From positions 1-26,464 of the IMG/VR virus record IMGVR_UViG_3300029787_000273: a stretch of DNA of 26,464 nt; one strand, written 5' to 3'. Below the pieces are notes generated by a model. The model had not been told where the DNA came from. It saw only the letters and a program-made list of their open reading frames with translations, and did no database searches. Each line of letters opens with the position of its first letter. The stretch's first letter is position 1. Positions 7,499-16,600 of the stretch are shown piece by piece. A program made the translations under genes and the position numbers. The DNA is from a virus.

Positions 7499-7679
7499 TT
7501 TGACAAAAATAGATTGCACTACAATAACAACGTGGCGTAATACAAAGACAGGTGAAATATATAAAGATAAAAAAGAAGGACCTGATATTGCGCAGGATGT
7601 AACTGTTCAAGTATCTCCTAAAGGACTAGAGGTTCTTCAGAAAGTGATGCAGAAACAAAATGAAAAACCAAAACCCTAA
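7485..7679 (+). CDS. Small hypothetical phage protein
   Basis: A 64-residue protein that I do not recognise by function. It contains a short strand-rich N-terminus (CTTITTWRNTKTGEIY), a charged middle and a helical, lysine-rich C-terminus ending QKQNEKPKP. A GAGAG Shine-Dalgarno-like run precedes the ATG. It overlaps the gene before it by 14 bases and the glycosyltransferase after it by 20 bases, so it belongs to the same transcript. There is no membrane segment or known motif. Its position between a small structural gene and the glycosyltransferases is the only clue to its role. Confidence 0.6.
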   Translation: MKTDNLTKIDCTTITTWRNTKTGEIYKDKKEGPDIAQDVTVQVSPKGLEVLQKVMQKQNEKPKP

Positions 7680-8598
7680 AGGCGGAACTGAGTTACAGTT
7701 AGAGTTTTTAAACAAGTACGTTAAAAAAGAGTTATTAGATCAAGTACAAATTTGTACTAGTGTTCCTGGTAAAATACCTACTGATCCAAATAAAGTAAAT
7801 ATACTTTGGCAAAAAAATTCTTGGGACCAACCTAACTTATATCCATGGTTTAAAAACAAAGCTAATCATCACAAGTATGATTGGTATGTATTTAATTCAC
7901 ATTGGAACTATGAAAAATTTAGAATGATGTTTGGTTTACCGTGTCACAAATGTTTAGTAATTAAAAACGGAATAGAAAAAATAAGAAAAGCTAAACCTTA
8001 TGAACAAAACAAACCTATAAAAATTATTCATCAAAATACCCCTTGGAGAGGACTAAGTGTATTATTAGGTGCAATGCAATTAGTAAAGAATCCACTTATT
8101 AGTTTAGATGTATATTCATCTACAGAAATATATGGAAAACAATTTTATGAACAAAACGATCATAATTATACAGCACTTTATAAACAAGCAAGAGAATTAC
8201 CTAATGTAAATTACATTGGTTATAAACCTAATGAATACATTAGAGAAAATATTCATAATTATAATATGTATGTATATCCAAGTATCTTTGAAGAAACATC
8301 ATGTATATCCTTATTAGAAGCTATGGCTGCTGGTCTTTACTGTATTACAACTAATTATGGAGCTTTGTTTGAAACAGGCGCAGAGTTTCCTATGTATATA
8401 CCCTATGATATTAACTACAGAAATTTATCTGAAAAATTTGCTTATGGTATTGATGCAGCTGCTATCACTTTGCATGATCCTGCTATTCACCGTCATTTAG
8501 AAGATCAATCTAAGTATGTTAATAATTACTACAACTGGACTAAACAAGCTACGTCTTGGGTCCGATTTTTACAAGGAGCAATTAATGCAAAAAAGTAA
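7660..8598 (+). CDS. Glycosyltransferase, GT-B fold, GT4-like
   Basis: This 312-residue protein resembles family-4 glycosyltransferases, which move a sugar from an NDP donor to an acceptor. The N-terminal PKGGTELQ loop resembles the GGTE opening of that group. The C-terminal domain begins near IKIIHQNTPWRGLSVLLGA, and residues 211-220 (EETSCISLLE) contain the donor-binding E-x7-E motif (E212 and E220). AMAAGLYCITTNYGALFE follows, as expected for that domain. It is shorter than a full GT4 enzyme (about 350-400 residues), so part of the N-terminal domain appears reduced. It sits directly upstream of a GT-A enzyme, so the pair may act in sequence on one acceptor: virion, host envelope or DNA. 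Substrate and linkage cannot be read. Confidence 0.82.
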   Translation: MKNQNPKGGTELQLEFLNKYVKKELLDQVQICTSVPGKIPTDPNKVNILWQKNSWDQPNLYPWFKNKANHHKYDWYVFNSHWNYEKFRMMFGLPCHKCLVIKNGIEKIRKAKPYEQNKPIKIIHQNTPWRGLSVLLGAMQLVKNPLISLDVYSSTEIYGKQFYEQNDHNYTALYKQARELPNVNYIGYKPNEYIRENIHNYNMYVYPSIFEETSCISLLEAMAAGLYCITTNYGALFETGAEFPMYIPYDINYRNLSEKFAYGIDAAAITLHDPAIHRHLEDQSKYVNNYYNWTKQATSWVRFLQGAINAKK

Positions 8599-9547
8599 TA
8601 CGCCCTCGGGCAAAAACAATGAACCCATCTGGTTTAATAAAACAGATTCGAGCAAAATTGTAGAACACAATAAAGATACTTATCAAACTATAAAGACTAA
8701 CAAAGTAGATTCGGAGGTTACAGAAATTAATATAGGAAATGTATCCCCGTACAAAATCATGGTATGTACACCATGTCATAGTGAAGTCACTATGCATTAC
8801 ACACAAGCTGTTTTAAAATTTCAACAAGCTTGTTTAAGAAAAAATATATTAGTAAGTTTTACTTTATTAAAATCTTCTTTAGTTACACAAGGTAGAAATA
8901 TATGTGTTGCTAGTATGTTAAATCATGAAGATAACTATACTCATTTATTATTTGTAGACTCTGATATTGATTTTAATCCACAAACTATATTTAAAATGTT
9001 AGAAAAAGATAAAGATATTATAGGTGTCCCTTATCCTATGAAAACTTTAAGTTGGGATAAAATGTGGAGAAGATTGCATGAAAAAAAAGATGCTATACAA
9101 GGGCCAGATGATTTAATGAATTCTGGTTATACTTATCCAGTTAAAACAGATAATCCTAATGAGGTAGAGGCCCATGATGGTGTAGTAGAACTTACTCATA
9201 TTCCTACAGGATGTATGTTAATTAAAAGAAAAGTATTAACTGATTTAATAGAAGCTAATCCAGACCTTGAAATATTTCAACCAACTATAATAAACGGTAA
9301 AGAAGTTAAACAACCTAATATGTATAATTTATTTGACACTTTACATGACCCTGAAACCAAAAGATATTTTGGTGAAGATTTTGGTTTTTGTCAAAGATGG
9401 CGGAATATAGGTGGTAAAGTATATGCATATATTAATGATTTTATTACTCATGTAGGTGAGTATTCTTATTGTGGTCGTTTTAGAGATGATTTGTGGCAAG
9501 GTAGTCGCCCCCTCAAATCTATTGACGAGCCTAAAAAAATCAAATAA
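8585..9547 (+). CDS. Glycosyltransferase-like protein, GT-A fold
   Basis: A 320-residue protein with a GT-A pattern. The DxD-type metal site is LLFVDSDIDF at 121-130 (D125, D127). Upstream of it are the CTPCHS opening strand and VTQGRNI, and downstream are KDIIGVPYPMK, TGCMLIKRKVL and YFGEDFGFC (E274-D275). A late histidine at 299 (THVG) completes a family-2-like arrangement. I chose the ATG at 8585 because AAGGAG sits about six bases upstream, the best Shine-Dalgarno in the area; an earlier in-frame ATG at 8516 lies inside the upstream gene. It is clearly related to the protein at 24165-24875. The N-terminal 55 residues are probably unstructured. Acceptor is unknown. Confidence 0.82.
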   Translation: MQKSNTPSGKNNEPIWFNKTDSSKIVEHNKDTYQTIKTNKVDSEVTEINIGNVSPYKIMVCTPCHSEVTMHYTQAVLKFQQACLRKNILVSFTLLKSSLVTQGRNICVASMLNHEDNYTHLLFVDSDIDFNPQTIFKMLEKDKDIIGVPYPMKTLSWDKMWRRLHEKKDAIQGPDDLMNSGYTYPVKTDNPNEVEAHDGVVELTHIPTGCMLIKRKVLTDLIEANPDLEIFQPTIINGKEVKQPNMYNLFDTLHDPETKRYFGEDFGFCQRWRNIGGKVYAYINDFITHVGEYSYCGRFRDDLWQGSRPLKSIDEPKKIK

Positions 9548-9550
9548 AGT
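9522..9550 (+). promoter_or_regulatory. Weak sigma70-like promoter candidate before the internal virion operon
   Basis: TTGACG (9522-9527) and TAAAGT (9545-9550) are separated by 17 bases and lie 54 bases before the ATG at 9604. The -10 is poor. The octamer CTATTGAC at 9519-9526 is the same as the half-site of the 20598-20638 inverted repeat, though the octamer also occurs inside coding sequence at 10610 and 13829. Confidence 0.3.
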
Positions 9551-9603
9551 GTAGTATTTTCAGGATATCTATGCCTGCTCAACAGTATAAATATATTTAA
9601 ATT

Positions 9604-11247
9604 ATGGCAATATCTAGATCTTTAATGAACAGACAATTACAAGCAAACGGCGGCATCATGCAAGTTGCCCCTAGAGAAAAATTTGGCTTAGGTAGTAAAC
9701 TTAAAAAATTTGTAAGAAAAATTATACCCAATGAAGTAGCGGATATAGCAGTTAAAGCTGCTCCTTTTGTAGCTCCATTTAACCCTGCTCTTGCAGGTGC
9801 TATGGCCGGTATTGGTAGCTTTGATCAAACTGGTAGTATTGGTGATTCTTTAAAAAGAGGTGCACTGACATATGGTGGCGGACAGCTAGCCCGATATGCA
9901 GGTGGTGCAGGATTCCAAGGTAATCCTTTTGCATCAGGCGGTGCGTTTACACCTAGTGGTTTTACATCAGGATTTAGTTCCCCTATAGGTACAGACACGG
10001 GTCTTGGTAAGTTCTTCTCGAACCGAGGAACTCAACCTGTTTCAAGTGTAGGAGACGGATTAACAGGATCTGAAGTAGGTGGAGAAATAACTTTAGCAGA
10101 ATCTGCAGGAGGCACGAGTGCTTCGCCAAATATTTTAGCAGAACAAATGAGTGAAGTATCTTTAACCCCACAAAACATAGCTGAAAAAGTAACACAAGAA
10201 ACTCTTACAGGTTCACCAAAACAAATGACAATCACAGAATCTATACAAAAAATTTTAAGTCCTAATAGCACTTTAAATGAACGAGGATCTGAAGCTTTAA
10301 ATCTTTTAAAAAGAGGAACTAAAGCGGCGTTTACTAAACCAGATGGTAAAGGTGGAACTACACTTGACAAAGCAGCGGTAATGGGAGCATTGGCTTTTTC
10401 AGCCTCATATGCAGAAGCTAAAGCACTAGCCGCTGAAACTGGAATTGATACTGATTTAACTGAAGCAGAGTATGATGAATTAAAAAAAGCAGAAAAACAA
10501 GAAGAGTACGCAGGTTACTTAACTAACTTCTTTGCTGGTAAAAAAGACGGTGGAAGAATAGGATTTAAATTTGGTTCAGAACCAGAAGATGCAGAAATAG
10601 GTATCATGACTATTGACGTTGAAGCCGGTGACGACGAAAAAGAAGAAAACGATTTAATGGCAGGTATTACATTTAGTTCTGCAGAAAAATCATATTTATT
10701 TAGAAGACTAGGAGGTGCAGGTGGAGCAAGTAGATCTTACACAATGCCTCAGTTGTATAGAATATTAAGTAATCCTAACAGATACGCTACCGATGCAGCG
10801 ATATTAAAAGAAATTGCTATTATGGGTATGAAAGCAGATGGCGGTAGAATAGGATTTGCAGGTGGATCTAACAGAGTATCTGAATTATTAGTTTTAAGAG
10901 ATGGTATATTAGCAAAAGATGCAGATGCAGATGTATCTGATATTGAAGCAGAACTATTTCAATTAACAGGTAAAACGTTTAGATCAGTAGGTGGCATTGG
11001 AGATGTGCCAACAGGTAAATTAACACAAAATAAAGCAGGTGTAATTGAAAGAGACTATAGAGACGAAGGTGGTTTTGTACCAGTTGGTGTAAAAGAAAAA
11101 GCAGATGACGTTCCAGCAATGTTATCTAAAAACGAATTTGTAATGACTGCTGATGCTGTTAGAGGTATTGGTGGAGGAGACGTTGAAGAAGGCTCTAAAA
11201 AATTATATAAAACAATGAAACAAGCAGAACAAGTAGGTAAAGCATAA
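9604..11247 (+). CDS. Virion protein with DGGRIGF motifs
   Basis: A 547-residue protein with the features of a marine-phage structural family. Near the N-terminus it has NGGIMQVAPREKFGLGSKLKK, where a GGIM motif is followed by a basic amphipathic segment and a hydrophobic Ala/Pro/Gly stretch (about 45-75). Two identical DGGRIGF motifs lie at residues 315-321 and 412-418. The C-terminus has DDVPAMLSKNEFVMTADAVR followed by a glycine-rich hinge, which recurs in such proteins. The middle is low-complexity, rich in G, S and T. An internal or tail-associated virion role is inferred from its neighbours. No enzymatic motif is visible. A 56-base AT-rich gap with TATAAATA at 9586-9593 precedes the ATG, and no Shine-Dalgarno is evident. 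Confidence 0.75.
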   Translation: MAISRSLMNRQLQANGGIMQVAPREKFGLGSKLKKFVRKIIPNEVADIAVKAAPFVAPFNPALAGAMAGIGSFDQTGSIGDSLKRGALTYGGGQLARYAGGAGFQGNPFASGGAFTPSGFTSGFSSPIGTDTGLGKFFSNRGTQPVSSVGDGLTGSEVGGEITLAESAGGTSASPNILAEQMSEVSLTPQNIAEKVTQETLTGSPKQMTITESIQKILSPNSTLNERGSEALNLLKRGTKAAFTKPDGKGGTTLDKAAVMGALAFSASYAEAKALAAETGIDTDLTEAEYDELKKAEKQEEYAGYLTNFFAGKKDGGRIGFKFGSEPEDAEIGIMTIDVEAGDDEKEENDLMAGITFSSAEKSYLFRRLGGAGGASRSYTMPQLYRILSNPNRYATDAAILKEIAIMGMKADGGRIGFAGGSNRVSELLVLRDGILAKDADADVSDIEAELFQLTGKTFRSVGGIGDVPTGKLTQNKAGVIERDYRDEGGFVPVGVKEKADDVPAMLSKNEFVMTADAVRGIGGGDVEEGSKKLYKTMKQAEQVGKA

Positions 11248-12149
11248 TGGCAGTAACAGATTATACACAAACAGTAAGACGATCCCCTGCAATAGAAGCA
11301 GCTCAGGAAAACTATATAGATTTATTAACGCAACAAGTTGGTAGAGCTCCTGGCTCAGTAGGTGTACCAACACTTGCGGAACTTGGACCACAAGTTGCAG
11401 GTCAAAATGTTTTAACTCAAGCTGCGCAACAACAAGCAGCTACTCAAGCAGGACTTGGTCAATTACAATTTGATGCAACAGGAGCTGTGATAGGGACAGG
11501 TACTGGAACGGGTGTTGCAGGATACCAACCTTTTTTAGATCAAGCAGCAGCTTATTCAGGCCCACAAGCTTTTCAAAGTTTTATGTCGCCTTATCAACAA
11601 CAAGTAATTGATACGACGTTACAAGAATTTGATGTACAAACCGCAAAAGGTGTTCCACAATTAGCAGCTACAGCTATTCAAGCGGGAGCTTTTGGTGGTG
11701 GTAGAGAAGGTATAGCTCAAGCAGAGTATGCTAACACTGCAGCAAGAAACAGAGCAGCATTACAAGCACAATTATTAGGTCAAGGATTTACTCAAGCAAA
11801 TCAATTTGCACAAAATGCATTTGAACAACAAAAAAACTTAGCATCATTACAACCATCATTAGCAGCGTCAGGTGTACAACAATTAGGTGCAGCTGGTACA
11901 GGGAACTTAGCTTTCCAACAAGCTCAGTTAGATGCAGCACAACAACAAGCTCAGTTAGCTTACAATGAACCATTAAGTAGAATACAGGCTTTTGGATCAG
12001 GTATTGCATCACAAGCTAGCGGATCACCAATAACAACAACCAACCAATCCATGGGTGGCGCTGGTGGCGGAGTCGGACCTTTATCTCAAGCTTTATCTGC
12101 TGGATTAAGTGCTTATGGCTTAGGTAGTATTTTTGGTGGAGGAAAATAA
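11247..12149 (+). CDS. Alanine/glutamine-rich virion protein, likely internal/ejection protein
   Basis: This 300-residue protein is dominated by Ala, Gln and Gly, with long helical stretches rich in AQ (about 60-75 and 165-245) and a glycine-rich C-terminus. Podovirus-like phages carry Ala/Gln-rich internal or ejection proteins in this position, so that role is the best inference. It contains no enzymatic motif and no signal peptide. It starts in a TAATG overlap with the preceding gene and ends in a TAATG overlap with the next, with AGGTAAAG upstream of its ATG. The composition makes it compatible with coiled oligomers that form a core or a tube. A fibre or baseplate role cannot be excluded. 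Confidence 0.65.
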   Translation: MAVTDYTQTVRRSPAIEAAQENYIDLLTQQVGRAPGSVGVPTLAELGPQVAGQNVLTQAAQQQAATQAGLGQLQFDATGAVIGTGTGTGVAGYQPFLDQAAAYSGPQAFQSFMSPYQQQVIDTTLQEFDVQTAKGVPQLAATAIQAGAFGGGREGIAQAEYANTAARNRAALQAQLLGQGFTQANQFAQNAFEQQKNLASLQPSLAASGVQQLGAAGTGNLAFQQAQLDAAQQQAQLAYNEPLSRIQAFGSGIASQASGSPITTTNQSMGGAGGGVGPLSQALSAGLSAYGLGSIFGGGK

Positions 12150-13660
12150 TGTATTTAAAAAGAGCATCATTTAGAAGAGGCGGCAATACCATAGGTGGCG
12201 GAATTATGTCCGGAACAAACATGGGAAGTAGAACAGGTTTTCAAAATCCTATTATTAATTTTTTAAATCAAAATATATTAGGAACTAAAACTCAAATTCC
12301 ATTATTACCTGGACAAATTAAAGAAACACAAAAAGCAAAAGGAATAGAAGAAGTATTAGCGGGTAGTGATACTAGAGGAAGCGTTAACACTGCGCCTCAA
12401 ACAATAGAAGAATTATATAAAAAAAGAGGAGAAAAACTTAAAAAATCTGCTGATTTTATATTTTCTGCAGAAAATACTTTTACAGATGCTGAGGGTAATG
12501 TAAGAAATAGAAATACGGGAAAAATAATTACAGATACTGCATCTTCTGGTATTGATACTTTAGAATTTACTGAACAAGATGATATTAGACAAAATTACCA
12601 AGGCACTGTAGCTAACCAAATATTAGAAAACGAAGCAGAAAAGAAAAAAATAATAGAACTAGGAGGCGAAGAAAACTCAATTACTTTAGATCCTATGGAA
12701 GAAATTAAAAGAGAAAAAGATTTTTTAAATAAACTTTTAAAAAATGAAGGTTTGGAAAAAGGAGAAGCTGCATTAGTAGCTGCTAAAGCTGTTGGAACTG
12801 AAGGTAGCTTTAAAGAGAAATTAGATGCAGCTGTTAATATGGCTCTACCTATTGTAAGACAAAGAAACAAAGAAGACAAAGCTGTTACATTAATGGCATA
12901 CAAAGCTTTCAAAGAAAAAGAAAAAGAAGAAGCTAAAGCAGGTAAGGATACACCTGGTATTAAAGATTTAAAATATCAAGCATCTATTTTAATGAAATCA
13001 GACAACCCTAAATATAAAGGTAAATCACAAGATGAAGTTATATCTACTATAATAGAAGAAAAATTTAGTGATGCAGATTCAACAACACGTAAAAAGAATT
13101 TAAGTGACAAGACTGTAGTAGGAGAAATATATGATAGATACGAAAGTGTAAAAGATGCAAAAACTGCAATAGATTTATACATTGAAGAAAAGTATACTAA
13201 AAAAGGTAAAGAGGTAGATTTAACAGATAAAAAATTAATTCGTTATAAAAAAGCTTTAGAAGAAGCTAAGAAAAATTTTAATTTATTTACTACTATTCCA
13301 GAATTTAAAGACATTCATCCTAACATCGCAGATGCTTATGAAAGATTAGGTGTAAAAGATGGTGGTAGAATTAAAAGAGCTTTTGGTACTCCAGACACGG
13401 GGTCAGGAGAACAAATAGTTTCAACAGAAGTCCAAACTATAGGAGCTAACACAGCTGAAAAACCTGTCATAAAATTAAATTATGCTCAATTAAGAGACAG
13501 ATTACCAGAAGAAATTACCGACGACGTAGTACAATTATTAGCAAACAGTGAAGAGGCCTTACAAGATTTTGCATACATAGAAACACAAAATGATGTTAAT
13601 GCTTTTAATTTAAAGTATGGTGTTAATCTTATAATTCCTCCTGCACCACAAACAGCATAG
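12149..13660 (+). CDS. Virion-associated protein, helical, with N-terminal GGIM motif
   Basis: A 503-residue protein of unknown function. The first 30 residues are basic and glycine-rich (KRASFRRGGNTIGGGIM), repeating the GGIM theme of its neighbours. Residues of about 130-380 are Lys/Glu/Ala-rich and predicted largely helical or coiled-coil. A VKDGGRIKRAFG segment at nucleotide 13365-13397 is a diverged form of the DGGRIGF motif. The C-terminus ends in VNLIIPPAPQTA. A GGAGG Shine-Dalgarno lies just before the ATG, and the start shares TAATG with the previous stop. The position between an Ala/Gln-rich protein and the giant internal protein suggests an ejected or internal-core component, but this is an inference from order. 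Confidence 0.65.
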   Translation: MYLKRASFRRGGNTIGGGIMSGTNMGSRTGFQNPIINFLNQNILGTKTQIPLLPGQIKETQKAKGIEEVLAGSDTRGSVNTAPQTIEELYKKRGEKLKKSADFIFSAENTFTDAEGNVRNRNTGKIITDTASSGIDTLEFTEQDDIRQNYQGTVANQILENEAEKKKIIELGGEENSITLDPMEEIKREKDFLNKLLKNEGLEKGEAALVAAKAVGTEGSFKEKLDAAVNMALPIVRQRNKEDKAVTLMAYKAFKEKEKEEAKAGKDTPGIKDLKYQASILMKSDNPKYKGKSQDEVISTIIEEKFSDADSTTRKKNLSDKTVVGEIYDRYESVKDAKTAIDLYIEEKYTKKGKEVDLTDKKLIRYKKALEEAKKNFNLFTTIPEFKDIHPNIADAYERLGVKDGGRIKRAFGTPDTGSGEQIVSTEVQTIGANTAEKPVIKLNYAQLRDRLPEEITDDVVQLLANSEEALQDFAYIETQNDVNAFNLKYGVNLIIPPAPQTA

Positions 13661-13668
13661 GAGACAAC

Positions 13669-16600
13669 ATGGCATTAGAAGGCTTAAGAGGTTTCGACTA
13701 CGAAGAAGATATTACCGAGGCTCGGGGAACCGATGTAGGTGTTACAGATTATCTTTTTGATATTCCTGTTGGAGCTGTAGCTGGTTTAAGTCAAGCTGTT
13801 AAAGGTCTTCTTCAATTAGGTGTAATGCCTATTGACTATCTTGCAAACACAGATTTACTTACAGGTATTGATAATATCTTTGATAAGATAACTCCAGAAA
13901 CAGATACGGCAGTTGGAGACATTACATCTATTCTTGCGCAATTTGCTATACCTTATGGAGCTGCATTAAAAATTGCAGGAGGTATTAGTAAATTAAAAGG
14001 TTTAAGCACAGCTACTAAATTAACTGCACCTGGTATGACCAGAGCATCACAAGGTATGGAGCTTGCAAAACGTGCTGGTTATTATGGAGGTATTGGAGGT
14101 CTTACAGATTTTGCAGTTTCTACTCCAGATGATTTAGGAACACTTTCTGATGTAGTAGGCCTAACAGAACAAACTGACTTTGAGGGTTTAACAGGTAAAG
14201 AAAGAGCTGCGGAAACAATTAAAGGTAAATTAAAGTTTGGTGCTGAAGGTACAGTAATAGGTGGTGGAATTACTTTATTACCAGCGGCGGCTACAGTTGG
14301 ATTTAAATATGGAATTATACCTGCAGCTAAAACAGTTGGCTATGTAGGTGGTAAAGCTTTAAATGTAATTGATTATCCTTTAACAGGAGCCATTAATGCT
14401 ATTGTAGGTAAAGGTGAGAAAAGTGCTATTCAATCTGCTGTTGCTAAAAGTGGAGCTCTTGCAGAAAAAGTTGGAGATAAATTAGGTTTAAGTGGTGAAT
14501 GGAGACATGTCCCTGTGGGCGGTGGAATGATAGATCAAATTAAAAGAGGTTTAGTAAGAGTAGGAGATCAATTTAGAACAGACAGAGGAGTAGGACCCGA
14601 AATAAGAAATTTACAACTTCAAGCTAATCAAGCACTAGCAGGAAAAGAAAAAACATTAAAAACATTTGCAACTAAAATTCAAGACATACAACAAGATATT
14701 ATTAAAGACTACAAATTAAAATTTGATGATGGGGAATCTTTACTTGCTTTACAAATAGAAGCAAATAAAGTTAAAGATATTCTTAAAGCACCCGCAAGTC
14801 AAACAGATGAATTAATTAAAAGTTTAAATAAGGGAACAGATAAAGCCGTAGAAAAAGAATTAATTACCAATATTAAAGAATTTAAAAAAATAGTTGATGC
14901 TGCAGAAAATGAATACAAATTTCTTACAGCGGGTGTAGAGTTAAAAAATGGTGCAGCTCTGGATTTTGGAACATATGCTCAAAGAAGATTTGCAGCTTTT
15001 AATAATAAAGATTTTAAATTTAATCCATTATTAGAAACAAAAGCAGTTGATTGGTTTCGAACTGCAATAAAAAAGAAACAACCTGGTTTTGAAACAAGTT
15101 TAAAAAACGCTCAAGATTCGGCAGAAAAAATAATTGCAAATAAAAATCTTAAAGGTGCAGAAAGAGCTACTGCCTTAAAAGCTGAAGTAACTAAACAAGT
15201 AGATCTTTTAGCTAAAAATAAAATGTTAAATTTAAAACAATTAGCTATTCAAAGTAATGTAAAACCTAACAGTTTATTTATTGCAGTAGGAAAATCATTA
15301 GGTATGGCTCCTGAAATAGTTAAAAAAGAAGGTTTGCCAGATGCAATGAAAAAACTTTTATCTGTTGAAAAAGGTAGAACTGTTGAAGAATTAGCAAAAG
15401 CAGGTAAAATAGTTTCTAAAGATGTTGAAACATATAATCCTTTGATAGCAGGATTAGATGTTGTTTTAAATCAATCCAGACAATTACATAACAAAAAAAT
15501 ATTTGATGCAATGGTCAGAGAAGGTTTAGATACTGTCGACAGACCTGGAATTATTTTTGATGCAGCAGCAATAGAAAGAAGAGGTTTTGCAACAAGTAAA
15601 AATTTAACAAACATAGAGTCTATCGGAAGAAAAGCTGACTTAGATGATTTTTCTATGACTAGTGATTTATTTACTGGTGAGTTTAAAGCAGCACCAGAAA
15701 TAGCAAATGCATTAGTAGGAATGAAAGAAGTAACAGCTAGTCTTTATGGTTTACCTGGATATAAATCTTTAATGAGTTTAAAAGCTGGGGCTCAAATATC
15801 TAAAACTATTTTGTCACCAATGACTCAAGTAAGAAACTTTACTACGGCTTCTTTTTTCCCATTAGCTAGTGGTTTGATTGGGGGCAGAATAGGATTTAAA
15901 GATGCATGGAGATTAACTGGAGACGATATATTTAAAGGAGCTAAAACCGATCTAGAAAAAATTGCTAGAATAGAAAACAAAATTAAGAATGGTGTTATTG
16001 ATCAAAACATAAACGTACAAGAAATGAGAAGAGTTCTTGAAAGTGCTAAAGATGGAAAAATAAGTTTTCAAAAATTAATGAATACCAAAATTATGCAGAA
16101 GCTTACAGATATTTATCAAGGTGCTGATAACTTTTGGAAAATATATGCAGATAATTTTTATCAAGGTGCTTTAAAAACTGCATTTGGAAATCCTGAAACA
16201 TTAATTAAAGGTAGTAAACAATATACTCAATATATGAAAAACGTTGAAGATTGGTTTAGAGTAGTAGGGGGACAAAGATTTGTAAAATTAGATCCATTAA
16301 CTGGTGTAGAAAAAACACCATTGCAAGCATTAGAAGAAGCTTCAGCTTACCTGGTTACCAATACTATTCCTACATATAGTAAAGTACCTTTAATAATTGA
16401 AAACATAAGAAACTTACCTTTAGGTAATTTTGTAGCTTTCCCGGCAGAAATTTTAAGAACAACTGCAAACATTATAAATATAGGTGCAAGAGAACTAACA
16501 AGCACTAATCCGTTTATAAGACAAATGGGTGCAAGAAGATTAGTAGGAGTTTCAACTGTTCTTGGTGGTATAGGTTTTACAGTTCAAAAAGGTGCACAGT

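Noticed and set aside
10032-10370. Minus-strand open frame of 112 residues inside the 9604 virion gene
   Set aside because: It is antisense to a well-supported gene, has no recognisable motif, and no start context. It is a consequence of Gly/Ser/Thr-rich codons on the plus strand.
12595-12912. Minus-strand open frame of 105 residues inside the 12149 gene
   Set aside because: Its Ser/Phe/Leu-rich sequence is the expected antisense image of Lys/Glu/Ala-rich helical coding, with no independent evidence.
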